Source: an uncultured Gammaproteobacteria bacterium (lineage in GTDB: Bacteria; Pseudomonadota; Gammaproteobacteria; PS1; Pseudothioglobaceae). From it: a stretch of DNA of 64,000 nt. Each line of letters opens with the position of its first letter. Within the stretch, counting starts at the first letter, position 1. Both the position numbers and the translations under genes were made by a program. The stretch spans positions 108,512 through 172,511 of the forward strand of contig CABXIU010000002.1 in the NCBI GenBank assembly GCA_902512305.1, given 5' to 3'. The notes under the pieces were generated by a model. The model was not told where the DNA came from. It saw nothing but the letters and a program-made list of their open reading frames with translations, and searched no databases. Shown here in pieces: positions 7,827-17,735 of this stretch.

Positions 7827-8804
7827 CTAACTCATTTCATCCTTAATTCTTATCCTTGGGTCGATAAAATAATAGGTGATATCGACAATGAAATTTATCA
7901 TGACAAAAATAAAGGCAACCATGATCATGTAAGCTGACATTATGGGTATGTCAACAAAGTAAACTGCATTAATGAATAAAAGACCCATGCCAGGCCATTG
8001 AAAAACTGTTTCTGTAATAATTGAAAAGGCGATTAAAGTTCCAATATTAATACCAGTAATAGTAATAACAGGTATAAGTCCGTTTTTAAGCGCATGCTTA
8101 TAATTGATAGTATTTCTTTTGATGCCTCTAGCTTTTGCAAATTTAATATAATCCGTTTGAAGTATTTCCATCATTTCAGCGCGAACTAATCTTATGACGT
8201 ATGTCATTTGAAATAAGCTTAATGTGACTGAGGGTAATATTAATGCCTTAAGTCCAGAAATAGTTAAAAAACCTGTTGACCAAAAACCCAAATCTATAAC
8301 TTCACCCCTTCCAAAAGAAGGCAGAACTCCTAGTATTACTGAAAATAAATAAATTAGCATTATTCCGATGATAAATGTTGGGAGAGAAACCCCAGCAAGT
8401 GAAACAACAAGGATAATATTTGAAACGAAACTATCTCTATGGATGCCTGTATAGACACCTAAAATGACCCCTACTACAATAGCAAGCAAAGCAGAGACAA
8501 ATACTAATTCTAGAGTAGCTGGCATTCTCTCTGAAATTAAATCAGATACCTCTCTTTTTAATTGATAAGATATGCCGAAATCACCTTGAATGACATTGCC
8601 TAGAAATCTTGAAAATTGAATATAGACAGGATCATTTAACCCAATAGCTTCTCTAACCTCAGCTTGTCTTTCAATCGAAGAATCTTCTCCTGTCATACTA
8701 ATTATTGGATCACCAACAAAATTGAATAAAGAGAAAGACACAAAAGCAACAACAACCATTACAAGAATAGCTTGTAAAAGTCTTTTCAAGAAATAGCCAA
8801 ACAT
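7827..8804 (-). CDS. Peptide-type ABC importer permease (DppB type)
   Basis: A 325-residue permease opening MFGYFLKRLLQAILVMVVV, the usual DppB start, with six predicted membrane spans and the EAA-loop region HALKNGLIPVITITGINIG near residue 235. ARMM-like positioning of RAEMMEILQTDYIKFAKARG is conserved. It lies 74 bases after the binding-protein gene, with a strong hairpin between them that may limit expression of the membrane components relative to the binding protein. Confidence 0.93.
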   Translation of the reverse strand: MFGYFLKRLLQAILVMVVVAFVSFSLFNFVGDPIISMTGEDSSIERQAEVREAIGLNDPVYIQFSRFLGNVIQGDFGISYQLKREVSDLISERMPATLELVFVSALLAIVVGVILGVYTGIHRDSFVSNIILVVSLAGVSLPTFIIGIMLIYLFSVILGVLPSFGRGEVIDLGFWSTGFLTISGLKALILPSVTLSLFQMTYVIRLVRAEMMEILQTDYIKFAKARGIKRNTINYKHALKNGLIPVITITGINIGTLIAFSIITETVFQWPGMGLLFINAVYFVDIPIMSAYMIMVAFIFVMINFIVDITYYFIDPRIRIKDEMS

Positions 8805-8840
8805 AGGTTAAATTGTAATGGGAGTACTTATATTTTAAGG

Positions 8841-8868
8841 TTTTCTGGCCAGATAACTGGCCAGAAAA
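8841..8868 (-). promoter_or_regulatory. Intercistronic hairpin between binding-protein and permease genes
   Basis: A perfect 12-bp stem with a four-base loop: TTTTCTGGCCAG, ATAA, CTGGCCAGAAAA. It lies just after the stop of the binding-protein gene. No run of U follows on the minus strand, so it looks like a 3-prime-end stabiliser or attenuator that gives the binding protein more mRNA than the permeases, as known for such operons. Confidence 0.7.
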
Positions 8869-8878
8869 TTTAGGTCTT

Positions 8879-10453
8879 TTAGTTTACGTTTGCAAATCTA
8901 AATAATGGTTCGTTGTTCATTCTAATTGGAACATCGACATTACTTTTTGATGCTTGGTTAACAACTTGGTGATGTAAAGGAAGGTATGTTACATCGTCTT
9001 GAGTAATATCCCAAGCTTCAGCAATCATAGCATTTCTTTTATCCAAGTCAGTTTCAACACCCATTGCAGCAACTAATTCGTCGACTCTAGCGTTACTGAA
9101 ATTAACTTTATTCCAGCTTCCAGAGCTTTCAAATAAGTATGAATACACATAGTGACTGTCAAAAGTTGGAACACCCCAACCTAACATGTACATATCACTA
9201 GTCATACCATTAGCATCACCCTCTTTTACTTCAGAGAAATGCTGACTCTTAGTTTTTGCATCAAGATTTACTTTAACTCCAATTTTTGCAAACATGCTAA
9301 TAGCCGCTACACAAATTGCTTCATCATTGATGTAGCGATCGTTAGGGCAATCTAATGTAAGCTCAAATCCGTCAGGATAACCTGCTTCAGCTAAAAGTTG
9401 TTTTGACATTTCAGGATCATAAGCCATTCTCTCATCACGAGCCGCTGTGTGACCATTAACACCAGGAGCAGTAATAATACCTGCTGGCACACTTTGTCCT
9501 CTCATTACCTTGTCCTTAATAGCGTCCATATCTAAGGCATGGTACATAGCTAGGCGAACTCTTTTATCTGCAAAAGGATTTTTTCCTTTAATATTAGATG
9601 AATTTAATTCAGCTGAACCTTGGTCCATTCCAAAGAAAATTGTTCTATTTTGAGGAGTCATTTTCACAGTATGAGCTGATGAAGAGTTGATTCTTTGAAT
9701 ATCTTGAACTGGCACAACATTAGTGTAATCGATTTCTCCAGAAAGAAGTGCTGCAACTCTTGTTGCGTCGTTCTTAATTGGAAGTAATTCAATTTTATCT
9801 ATGTTGTGTTTATAGTGATTTCCCCACCAGTTATCATTTTTTTCAAAAACAGTTCTTACATCCTGCTCCCTGAAAGTAATTTCAAATGGACCAGTTCCAT
9901 TGGCATTGGATGCGCAATAAGAGGTCTCACCAGCATCCCAATTATATGAAACTTCACAACCGTTTGCTTTTGCCCAAGCTTCAGACATTACAAATATCTG
10001 AGTTAATTGGTTTAAAAGAATTGGATTTGGTCCGTCAGTTACTACTTCAACAGTATGAGCATCAAGCGCTCTTGCTGATTTAACACTTTTAATTAAATCA
10101 ACCATATCAGATGGAGCAGTTTTTGCTCTATTGATACTAAAAGCAACATCACCTGCTGTCAGCCATGATCCATCGTGAAACTTCACACCTCTACGAAGGT
10201 TAAATATCCATGTATCATCAGATGTTGTCGTCCATGACTCTGCAAGCTGAGGAAGAACTTCCATGTTAATACCTGGAGTTACTAAACCTTCATAGACTTG
10301 ACGAGAAACCATGTGCGTCGGTCCTTCGTTTTGTGCATGCGGATCAAGTGTTAAAGAATCACCGGGCATTGACCATTTCAGCGTATTCGCTGAAGCCGAT
10401 GAAAAAATACCCATGACTAGCAATGACAAAACAATGCTTAAAGTTTTTTTCAT
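8879..10453 (-). CDS. Peptide-type ABC importer substrate-binding protein (SBP family 5)
   Basis: A 524-residue periplasmic binding protein with a Sec signal peptide (residues 1-22, ending SSASA). The family-5 opening LKWSMPGDSLTLDPHAQNEG is followed by W-x-F-N-L-R-x-G-V-K-F-H-D-G-S near residue 80, the segment that defines DppA/OppA-like proteins. AGGAG lies seven to eleven bases before the ATG. It is first in the leftward importer operon; a 19-bp palindrome sits just upstream. The ligand may be a peptide, opine or another amine-containing compound and is not predictable here. Confidence 0.93.
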   Translation of the reverse strand: MKKTLSIVLSLLVMGIFSSASANTLKWSMPGDSLTLDPHAQNEGPTHMVSRQVYEGLVTPGINMEVLPQLAESWTTTSDDTWIFNLRRGVKFHDGSWLTAGDVAFSINRAKTAPSDMVDLIKSVKSARALDAHTVEVVTDGPNPILLNQLTQIFVMSEAWAKANGCEVSYNWDAGETSYCASNANGTGPFEITFREQDVRTVFEKNDNWWGNHYKHNIDKIELLPIKNDATRVAALLSGEIDYTNVVPVQDIQRINSSSAHTVKMTPQNRTIFFGMDQGSAELNSSNIKGKNPFADKRVRLAMYHALDMDAIKDKVMRGQSVPAGIITAPGVNGHTAARDERMAYDPEMSKQLLAEAGYPDGFELTLDCPNDRYINDEAICVAAISMFAKIGVKVNLDAKTKSQHFSEVKEGDANGMTSDMYMLGWGVPTFDSHYVYSYLFESSGSWNKVNFSNARVDELVAAMGVETDLDKRNAMIAEAWDITQDDVTYLPLHHQVVNQASKSNVDVPIRMNNEPLFRFANVN

Positions 10454-10472
10454 TATATTTCTCCTTTATTGA

Positions 10473-10491
10473 GTGTCTAGAAATTAGACAC
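10473..10491. promoter_or_regulatory. Palindrome just upstream of the binding-protein gene
   Basis: GTGTCTA-GAAAT-TAGACAC: perfect seven-base arms, 19 bases upstream of the start codon and just upstream of the ribosome-binding site. It could be an operator or a hairpin in the 5-prime leader of the importer mRNA. Confidence 0.4.
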
Positions 10492-10505
10492 ATATATTAC
10501 TAAAC

Positions 10506-10538
10506 AAAAAAAACCAACTAACAATGCGTTTGTTGGTT
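10506..10538 (-). terminator. Rho-independent terminator of the membrane-protein gene
   Basis: On the minus strand AACCAAC ... GTTGGTT forms a stem (extended by a further AAC/GTT after one mismatch) followed by eight T. It lies 68 bases downstream of the gene ending at 10606 and separates it from the importer operon. Confidence 0.75.
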
Positions 10539-10605
10539 TCCAACCACTATATAGTATGGAAAAACCTAGGTCAAGAAGTTTTTCCTGAAAAAAAATATTG
10601 GATAG

Positions 10606-11574
10606 TTAAGCGTCAGATTTTTTAGCAAGCTTTTTTATTATTAAAACAAGTCCAGCTAGAATAAAAACTAGCAGATAGTCAATTACTGGAATTCTTAAAA
10701 TTTCATGGATCTGGCTCCAACCTCTTTCTGAATAAATTGCGATTAAGGCAATTAAAAACAACCCAGCAATAACCCACCTTATAAGTCTTGATAGGCCAAG
10801 TCCATGCATTTGAGTAACTACGAACATTGCTAAAAAACCAAAAAGAAACATTGGCCAAAATTCTTGTCCAGCAATCAATGCAACAACAACTCCATGAAAC
10901 AAAACCAAAACCTCTAAGGTAAGTGTCCACCATCGATTTGTGTGAACCCGTGTAAAAATAAATCCAGCTTGAATCATTAACAAAAAGGTATAGAAAAAAC
11001 CAAATAAATGGCCCCATGTCGTTTCCATTGGATGAAACCAGAAGGTATAAACGACTGCCCAAGAAAAATAGTATCCATGGTATCTAATAAGAAATGGCCT
11101 GATTCCAATAAATTTTTTGCCTCCAGAGCCAAAAAACAAACCCCTTCTGGGAGCTTCAATCATTAAGACAACTACTAGTAAAAGAATGACTGAGGCTTGT
11201 GAAGAAAATACAGATACATTTTGCGCAAGTCCGTCATACCAGAGTGCAGTTTGAAGATAATGCAGAGCGCCAAATGCCGCTGTTCCGCATAGTGCAATCC
11301 AGTTGATTGCGTGCAACTTGGTTCTATCTTGGAGTTTGTCACGATTCTTTTGTGCCCAAACTATAACACCCCATATGAAAAGCTGATGAGTTAAATATCC
11401 ACCCCAAGCTGTTGCTTGAGATGCAAAATTAGGATCAGGAAGTTTCCAAAAATACCAGGCCGCACCTTGGTCAGGTAGCAATGTTATTTGGTCAAGATGA
11501 GGTTGAAGCAGGAGGATGCTCGCGGTGGCGAGTGCAGCGATAATGACCGCAAGAGACCAGACCTTGTTTAACAT
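10606..11574 (-). CDS. Multi-span membrane protein of unknown function
   Basis: A 322-residue protein with about nine or ten hydrophobic segments spread over its whole length and many Trp and His residues (for example RYHGYYFSWAVVYTFWFHPMETTWGHLF near the middle, and FTRVHTNRWWTL). His and Trp lying close to span ends might bind a cofactor, but no known haem, copper or transporter motif can be named. It starts 23 bases after the stop of the small secreted protein gene, in the same direction as ftsK. A strong terminator follows it, so it closes the ftsK transcription unit. I do not recognise the family. Confidence 0.75.
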   Translation of the reverse strand: MLNKVWSLAVIIAALATASILLLQPHLDQITLLPDQGAAWYFWKLPDPNFASQATAWGGYLTHQLFIWGVIVWAQKNRDKLQDRTKLHAINWIALCGTAAFGALHYLQTALWYDGLAQNVSVFSSQASVILLLVVVLMIEAPRRGLFFGSGGKKFIGIRPFLIRYHGYYFSWAVVYTFWFHPMETTWGHLFGFFYTFLLMIQAGFIFTRVHTNRWWTLTLEVLVLFHGVVVALIAGQEFWPMFLFGFLAMFVVTQMHGLGLSRLIRWVIAGLFLIALIAIYSERGWSQIHEILRIPVIDYLLVFILAGLVLIIKKLAKKSDA

Positions 11575-11597
11575 AGGTTAGATTATATACATTTATA

Positions 11598-12176
11598 TTA
11601 ACTTGAAGCGCAGAGGCTTGGATCCCAAAACTCGTTTTCGATGTCACCCATCGAAAAAAGTAAGCCGACTATATCAGTAAACGAAAATTTTTCAATATCA
11701 CCAACTGCCATAATATATTGGCCAGTATTGGTCTCATTAAAAACCTTGATATAGTAGGTTCCAGGTTTATATACTCGGTCAGAGAGAAAGTTTTCGCCTA
11801 TTTCTGGACCATTCCAATACCATTGTTTTCCGTACTCCTCATACCAAGGAATCCATTCAAAGTTTTCACCGTCTGCCAAATCAATTCTGTGAAATTCTGA
11901 GTCTAAGACCTCAAATGAGAACTTACTTTCTAAAGCACACTCGCCAATTTTGGCTGCTAGAATTCCTGCATAGAAGTCAAAGTTAACATCGGACTGTATT
12001 AGATAATAATGTGGATTGCCTGAGAGGGTTGAGTAGATTGCTTTTGAAATTTCAGGATTTTCTATCTCATAGGGCGCATCTGGGGGATAAGTTGAGTTTT
12101 TATTAAGTACGGGTTTATGAGCGTAGGCGTGTGTGAATAAAAGCAGCAGTAGAAATGAAGTAATACACTTTTTCAT
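11598..12176 (-). CDS. Secreted protein of unknown function
   Basis: A 192-residue protein with a signal peptide (MKKCITSFLLLLLFTHAYA) and no further membrane span. It has many aromatic and acidic residues, including WIPWYEEYGKQWYWNG near residue 110, and PGTYYIKVFNETNTGQYIMAVGD, which looks like a beta-sandwich strand pattern. Two cysteines remain in the mature part (about residues 78 and 189). Its ATG overlaps the ftsK stop by one base (TAATG on the minus strand), so its translation is coupled to ftsK. Together with the next membrane protein it may form an envelope pair; function unknown. Confidence 0.75.
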   Translation of the reverse strand: MKKCITSFLLLLLFTHAYAHKPVLNKNSTYPPDAPYEIENPEISKAIYSTLSGNPHYYLIQSDVNFDFYAGILAAKIGECALESKFSFEVLDSEFHRIDLADGENFEWIPWYEEYGKQWYWNGPEIGENFLSDRVYKPGTYYIKVFNETNTGQYIMAVGDIEKFSFTDIVGLLFSMGDIENEFWDPSLCASS

Positions 12177-14515
12177 TAGGACTCGTCTGGCTCAATTGGT
12201 TCGGGCGCTAAAACATCCCTGTTTCCAGCACTATTCATGGAGCTAACAATCCCGCTTGCCTCCATATCTTCAATAATTCTTGCGGCACGGTTATAGCCAA
12301 TCCGCATTCTTCTTTGAAGGCTTGATATTGATGCTCTTCTAGTAGAGGTTACTATTTGTACAGCCTCATCAAAAAGAGGATCAAGCTCTTCGCTGTTGTA
12401 ACCTGAACCCATGTCTCCAATCGATTCTGATTTTGGATTGAGTACGCCATCTAGGTAGTTCGGACTTGAGTTCTTTTTAAGGTGTTTGACCACTCTTAGA
12501 ATCTCACTATCTTCGACAAAGGCTCCATGAACCCTTGTGAGATGAGAAATTCCTGGAGCCATATATAACATATCTCCCATGCCCAGAAGCTGCTCTGCTC
12601 CAGACTGATCTAGAATCGTTCTAGAGTCAGTTTTTGATGAAACTTTGAAAGAAACTCTGGTGGGAATATTGGATTTTATGAGGCCAGTTATCACATCAAC
12701 GCTTGGTCTTTGTGTAGCAACTATAAGGTGTACACCGGCAGCACGCGCTTTTTGAGCAATACGCACTATAAGCCCCTCAACACGCTTTGATTTGGCTCTG
12801 TCTTCTTGCGCTAGAGCCCCAAGCATATCTGCGTATTCATCTATCACGATAACGATGAGCGGAAGAGCTTCGAGTTCTGGGTGCTTCTCGCCTTCTTTAG
12901 CCGTTTCTGGATTAAAAGATGGGTCTAAAAGAGGCTTGCCAGCTTTTTTAGCGCGGCGTTGTTTTTCGTTGAAAGATTCAATATTTCTGACGCCAAACTT
13001 TGCTAAAAGACTATAGCGTCTTTCCATTTCGTTGACAGACCACCAGAGCGCGCTTGCAGCCTCATTCATATTTGTAACCACAGGCGTTAAGAGGTGAGGT
13101 ATGTCTGCGTATGAGGCAAGCTCAACAATTTTAGGGTCAATCATGATCAGTCTAACTTGCTCTGGAGAGGCCTTATACAAAATACTCAAAATAATAGCAT
13201 TGAGTCCTACTGACTTTCCCATTCCTGTTGCACCTGCAACTAATAAGTGAGGCATTTTTGCAAGGTCGACAACAACTGGCAAACCATTAATATCTTTACC
13301 AAGGCCCATAGAGAGGGTTGATTTTGCTTGAATGAAAGCCTCACTAGAGAGTATCTCCTTGAGCCCAATCATCTCTCGATTATTGTTAGGTATTTCAAGT
13401 CCAATGACAGGCTTTCCAGGAATGACATCCACAATTCGCACACTCTCAACAAGAAGCGCTCTCGCGAGATCTTTATTAAGGTTCATTATTTGGCTTACCT
13501 TAATGCCTGGTGCAAGGGATATTTCAAATTGAGTGACAACCGGGCCCGGAGTTACTGCAGTAATTGTGACATCAAAGCCAAAATCCTTGAGTTTGATTTC
13601 AACCTGCTGACCCATTTCTACTAGGAACTCTTGTGTATAACCAAGCCCTGAATTGTCAACATCATCTAATAGTGATAGATCTGGAAGCCCTCCAGAAGAG
13701 CCTGCTTTAAAGAGGTTGCTGCCTTGCTCTTTTTGAGGCTTATCCGCTTTTTTTGGTTTCTTAGACTTATCCGCTTTTTTTTGCTTTTCCGTCTTGTCCA
13801 TTTTTGGGCTTTCTGGGGCCGCAGTCTCTTGGACTAAGGGCACTTTGGAGCTAATAATTTCTGGCTTGACCTTTTCTTTTTTAATGGTTGAAGAGGCTTT
13901 TTCTTCATCTGAGCGTCTATTGAAAAAAGTGCTGCCAATGCTTTTCCATGAGGCGCTCGTTGCTATACTAAAACTAACAAAAATTATTCCTACATAAATC
14001 AGAGTTGATGAGTTGCCAAAAAACTCATAAAAAATGAGTTCATGCATCGATTTTCCAATCATTCCTCCGGCTAAGAATGTTTCTTTTAGGTCGTCCATTA
14101 ATTTTATTTCAGGGGCGTATTGATGCGCTAGGGCTGCAATAAAAAATAACATTACAAGATAAGAGATGAATCGAATCAGAAAAGTAAGAGGACTTTGGCG
14201 CTCTTTATTTGCGTCTCGATGAAAGTTGTAGCCTAGCCAAATCATCGATATTGGGACAACATACGAGACATAACCGAGAATGCCAAAGCTGATGTCTTTA
14301 ACATAGGCACCAAATATTCCCGCACTATTCGTAACTGGTTTGGCGAGTTCCGCTCCACCTGTCCATGGGTCTTCAGAGGCTGAACCTGTGATAAGTGAGA
14401 CAAAGAAAACAGCGCCAATTGTCAAGAGCAAAATAAAAATCGACTCACTGACAAGTTTAGAGCGCGGATTATTTACAGGAGTATTTTGAGTGGTTCGTTT
14501 ATTATTTTTTTTCAA
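12176..14515 (-). CDS. ftsK: DNA translocase FtsK
   Basis: A 779-residue septal DNA pump that clears and dimer-resolves chromosomes at division. It has a hydrophobic N-terminal part with four or five spans (residues about 20-195), a short lysine/proline-rich linker (about 200-270), then the motor with Walker A GATGMGKSVGLNAI near residue 433, Walker B region LPLIVIVIDEYADML near 565, and a C-terminal winged-helix gamma domain (about 710-770) with RRMRIGYNRAARIIEDME. The start codon is TTG (14513-14515) with no clear ribosome-binding site; no ATG lies before the first span. It is divergent from trxB and translationally coupled to the secreted-protein gene. Confidence 0.96.
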   Translation of the reverse strand: MKKNNKRTTQNTPVNNPRSKLVSESIFILLLTIGAVFFVSLITGSASEDPWTGGAELAKPVTNSAGIFGAYVKDISFGILGYVSYVVPISMIWLGYNFHRDANKERQSPLTFLIRFISYLVMLFFIAALAHQYAPEIKLMDDLKETFLAGGMIGKSMHELIFYEFFGNSSTLIYVGIIFVSFSIATSASWKSIGSTFFNRRSDEEKASSTIKKEKVKPEIISSKVPLVQETAAPESPKMDKTEKQKKADKSKKPKKADKPQKEQGSNLFKAGSSGGLPDLSLLDDVDNSGLGYTQEFLVEMGQQVEIKLKDFGFDVTITAVTPGPVVTQFEISLAPGIKVSQIMNLNKDLARALLVESVRIVDVIPGKPVIGLEIPNNNREMIGLKEILSSEAFIQAKSTLSMGLGKDINGLPVVVDLAKMPHLLVAGATGMGKSVGLNAIILSILYKASPEQVRLIMIDPKIVELASYADIPHLLTPVVTNMNEAASALWWSVNEMERRYSLLAKFGVRNIESFNEKQRRAKKAGKPLLDPSFNPETAKEGEKHPELEALPLIVIVIDEYADMLGALAQEDRAKSKRVEGLIVRIAQKARAAGVHLIVATQRPSVDVITGLIKSNIPTRVSFKVSSKTDSRTILDQSGAEQLLGMGDMLYMAPGISHLTRVHGAFVEDSEILRVVKHLKKNSSPNYLDGVLNPKSESIGDMGSGYNSEELDPLFDEAVQIVTSTRRASISSLQRRMRIGYNRAARIIEDMEASGIVSSMNSAGNRDVLAPEPIEPDES

Positions 14516-14538
14516 GACAGCTTATAATACTCATTTGA

Positions 14539-15510
<972 letters not shown>

Positions 15511-15580
15511 ATCAGACAAGACTTTCGGAGCTTGAATTCAAACTCTATTATAATTTGCCTTGTGTATAATTACGCGATTT

Positions 15581-15656
15581 GGCCATATAGCTCAGTTGGT
15601 AGAGCAAGGGACTGAAAATCCCTGTGTCCCTAGTTCAATTCTAGGTGTGGCCACCA
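15581..15656 (+). tRNA. tRNA-Phe (anticodon GAA)
   Basis: A complete 76-base cloverleaf: acceptor GGCCATA pairs with the 3-prime TGTGGCC, D-arm AGCTCAGTTGGTAGAGCA, anticodon arm GGGACTGAAAATCCC with GAA, T-arm TTCAATT, and an encoded CCA end. A TATAAT at 15565-15570 lies about ten bases upstream and may be its -10 box; no good -35 was seen. A strong hairpin with U-run follows. Confidence 0.97.
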
Positions 15657-15661
15657 TTTTT

Positions 15662-15697
15662 AAAGCCGAATTAGACTGATGTTTAATTCGGCTTTTT
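15662..15697 (+). terminator. Terminator after tRNA-Phe
   Basis: AAAGCCGAATTA pairs with TAATTCGGCTTT over 12 bp and is followed by further T on the plus strand. It lies six bases after the tRNA and also separates it from the convergent small membrane-protein gene. Confidence 0.85.
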
Positions 15698-15702
15698 ATT
15701 AG

Positions 15703-16080
15703 TTAGTCAGAAGCGCGACACTTCCAGAAGAATAAAACTACAAAAATCGCAGTTGCAAACATTCCGAAAGGATCCAAAGCAGCAGCTCCGGTTGATATGT
15801 GAAATAGCTGAACTGCAACAAAACAAAGGTTAAGGTAGACACCCATTAGCATGCCTAATTTTTTTATATGCTCGCTACCAACCCAGGTTGGAGCCATCCA
15901 AGAAATAACACCTATGCCTAGTATTGGGATTGATGCTGCTTGACCAAAGGTCACAAGATCAGGATTGTCAGCTAATGCAAATCCAAAGCTATCTGCGGGA
16001 ACACTTGGAAATAGCCAGAACATTACAACCCATATCCAGGCAAATATAGCTTGGGCTTTAAATAAATGTGTTAATGTCAT
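15703..16080 (-). CDS. Four-span membrane protein of unknown function
   Basis: A 125-residue protein with four hydrophobic segments (about residues 8-28, 45-65, 75-97 and 100-120) and a short charged C terminus (KCRASD). MAPTWVGSEHIKKLG between spans two and three is its most polar part. I do not recognise the family. An ACTCC (GGAGT on the minus strand) lies upstream as a ribosome-binding site. It stands alone, between the tRNA-Phe terminator and a 130-base AT-rich gap. Confidence 0.7.
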   Translation of the reverse strand: MTLTHLFKAQAIFAWIWVVMFWLFPSVPADSFGFALADNPDLVTFGQAASIPILGIGVISWMAPTWVGSEHIKKLGMLMGVYLNLCFVAVQLFHISTGAAALDPFGMFATAIFVVLFFWKCRASD

Positions 16081-16213
16081 TTTTTTTACTCCTAAAGTTA
16101 TTAAAAAGTTTTCTTAATAGTCCTTAGTTGAATATTGGACACTTTAATTATAGACAAAGCAAATAAAATAATTATAGAGATTGAGTTTTAACTTAAGTTA
16201 TCGAGGCTTTTAA

Positions 16214-16771
16214 TTAGTGGAGTTGAGTGGGGCTGATAAAGTCCTGCTTTGAAGGCTGTAGAGTTTCTTGAATAAAGAGAACACCTATTCTGACAAACTC
16301 AACGATTTCATAAAAGTCCTGAGCGTTATCTTCTGTGTCCATAAGGTCTGCATCGAGCTGTGAAATCTCACTGATGTCCTTAATCATTTCAGTAACCTCT
16401 TCATCAGAGGTTTCCACTGAGCTAAGTCCAAGTCCAACTAAGAAACCTTGGCACCATTCAATAAGCGTACTTGCCTGCTCTCTTAGAGAAGAGGCATCAT
16501 CTGCAATAACAGGCCAAAAGTTCAGTGTTGGGTCGCCAAGTTGCTCACTGGTGTTGTTAAAGATTTCAGCGAGTATCTGGTGAGCTCCCTTTTCAAGTAA
16601 GTTGTTTAGGTCTATGCTCACTAGGATTTCATTGAGCCAGTCATCTAGCTCAATGTCTTGTTTGACACAATAAAAACCACACAGAAGGCCATGAGCAGAG
16701 GAGATAGTGTCATCTGTGTTAAGCTTATGAATCGCATCCTTTGCGAGTTCATAATTGATAGGCTGACTCAT
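16214..16771 (-). CDS. ygfB: YgfB/UPF0149 family protein
   Basis: A 185-residue all-alpha acidic protein. SSAHGLLCGFYCVKQDIELDDWL near residue 23 and EWCQGFLVGLGLSS near residue 105 are the two family signatures (HG-x-LCG and W-x-x-GFL-x-GL). The cellular role of the family is poorly defined; some members bind other proteins and affect antibiotic tolerance. It follows pyrB by four bases at the end of the mltB-ruvX-pyrB-ygfB unit. Confidence 0.88.
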   Translation of the reverse strand: MSQPINYELAKDAIHKLNTDDTISSAHGLLCGFYCVKQDIELDDWLNEILVSIDLNNLLEKGAHQILAEIFNNTSEQLGDPTLNFWPVIADDASSLREQASTLIEWCQGFLVGLGLSSVETSDEEVTEMIKDISEISQLDADLMDTEDNAQDFYEIVEFVRIGVLFIQETLQPSKQDFISPTQLH

Positions 16772-16775
16772 TGAG

Positions 16776-17735
16776 TTAAAAAGCTCCAGCTAAGATTTCC
16801 ATAACAGCCATTCGAACTGCAATACCATTGGTGACCTGTTGCAGGATGACTGACTGCGTTCCATCTGCCACCTTGGAGCTGAGCTCTATTCCTCTATTAA
16901 CTGGTCCAGGGTGCATCACGATTGCATCGGGTTTGGCTAACTTTAGGTTTTCAGTTGTAAGGCCAAAGCTGTCAAAATAAGTTTGTTCATCTGGGATGTC
17001 AGCAGCAATCATTCTCTCTTTTTGAAGCCTTAGTGAAATGATGACATCAGCCCCTTTGATGCCTTGCTCTAGGTTGTTAAAGCGCTCGAGCCCTGGGGTT
17101 TCTTCTTTGTAGTGCAGAGTCTCTGGTGCGATAAGTCTAATATCAGTAGTACCCAAAGTTTTCATGGCTTGAATATCAGATCGAGCAACACGAGAATGCC
17201 TAATATCTCCAACAATTGCAACAGAGAGGTTATCAAATGATTTTTTATGCTGTCTGATGGTGAGCATATCTAACAGTGCCTGAGTTGGATGCGCATTGAT
17301 TCCATCACCCGCATTGATTATGGAGACGCCTTCTAGGTTTTCAGCAACTCGATGCGGTAGGCCATTTTGTTGATGTCTAATTACAAACATGTCAATTTGC
17401 ATCGCCTTGAGGGTGTGCATTGTATCCATCAGGGTTTCGTTTTTCTTGGTCGCTGAGTTCGCAAGATCCACGTTTATTGTTTTAGCGCTAGTCCTTTTTG
17501 CCGCAATTTCAAACGTGTTTCGAGTTCGTGTTGAGGGCTCAAAGAAGAGATTGGCAACCGACATATCTCTCAAGATTTTAGACTTCTGAAGTTTGAACTT
17601 TTGATCTAGAAGATCACCAGCTACATTGAGAATTTTTTCTATTTGATTTTTTGGGAGGCCTTCAAGGCCTAAAAGGTGGATAAGTCTTCCGGTCGAGTTG
17701 ATCTGAACGTCATTACTAATCGCGTGTGGTTTCAT
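16776..17735 (-). CDS. pyrB: Aspartate carbamoyltransferase catalytic subunit
   Basis: A 319-residue enzyme that joins carbamoyl phosphate and aspartate in pyrimidine synthesis. Signatures are FFEPSTRTRNTFEIAAKR near residue 65 (carbamoyl-phosphate site), HPTQALLDMLTI near 145, and HPGPVNRGIEL near 275. No pyrI regulatory gene is adjacent; the ORF length fits the class without fused dihydroorotase. Its start overlaps the ruvX end by 20 bases, so the two are probably co-translated. Confidence 0.96.
   Translation of the reverse strand: MKPHAISNDVQINSTGRLIHLLGLEGLPKNQIEKILNVAGDLLDQKFKLQKSKILRDMSVANLFFEPSTRTRNTFEIAAKRTSAKTINVDLANSATKKNETLMDTMHTLKAMQIDMFVIRHQQNGLPHRVAENLEGVSIINAGDGINAHPTQALLDMLTIRQHKKSFDNLSVAIVGDIRHSRVARSDIQAMKTLGTTDIRLIAPETLHYKEETPGLERFNNLEQGIKGADVIISLRLQKERMIAADIPDEQTYFDSFGLTTENLKLAKPDAIVMHPGPVNRGIELSSKVADGTQSVILQQVTNGIAVRMAVMEILAGAF

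Noticed and set aside
10473..10538. Riboswitch upstream of the first binding-protein gene
   Set aside because: The two hairpins are simple stems and match no riboswitch core I know; one is a plain terminator of the upstream gene.
15549..15570. Full -35/-10 promoter for tRNA-Phe
   Set aside because: TATAAT boxes exist at 15549 and 15565, but no TTGACA-like hexamer at 16-18 bases; only a possible -10 is noted.
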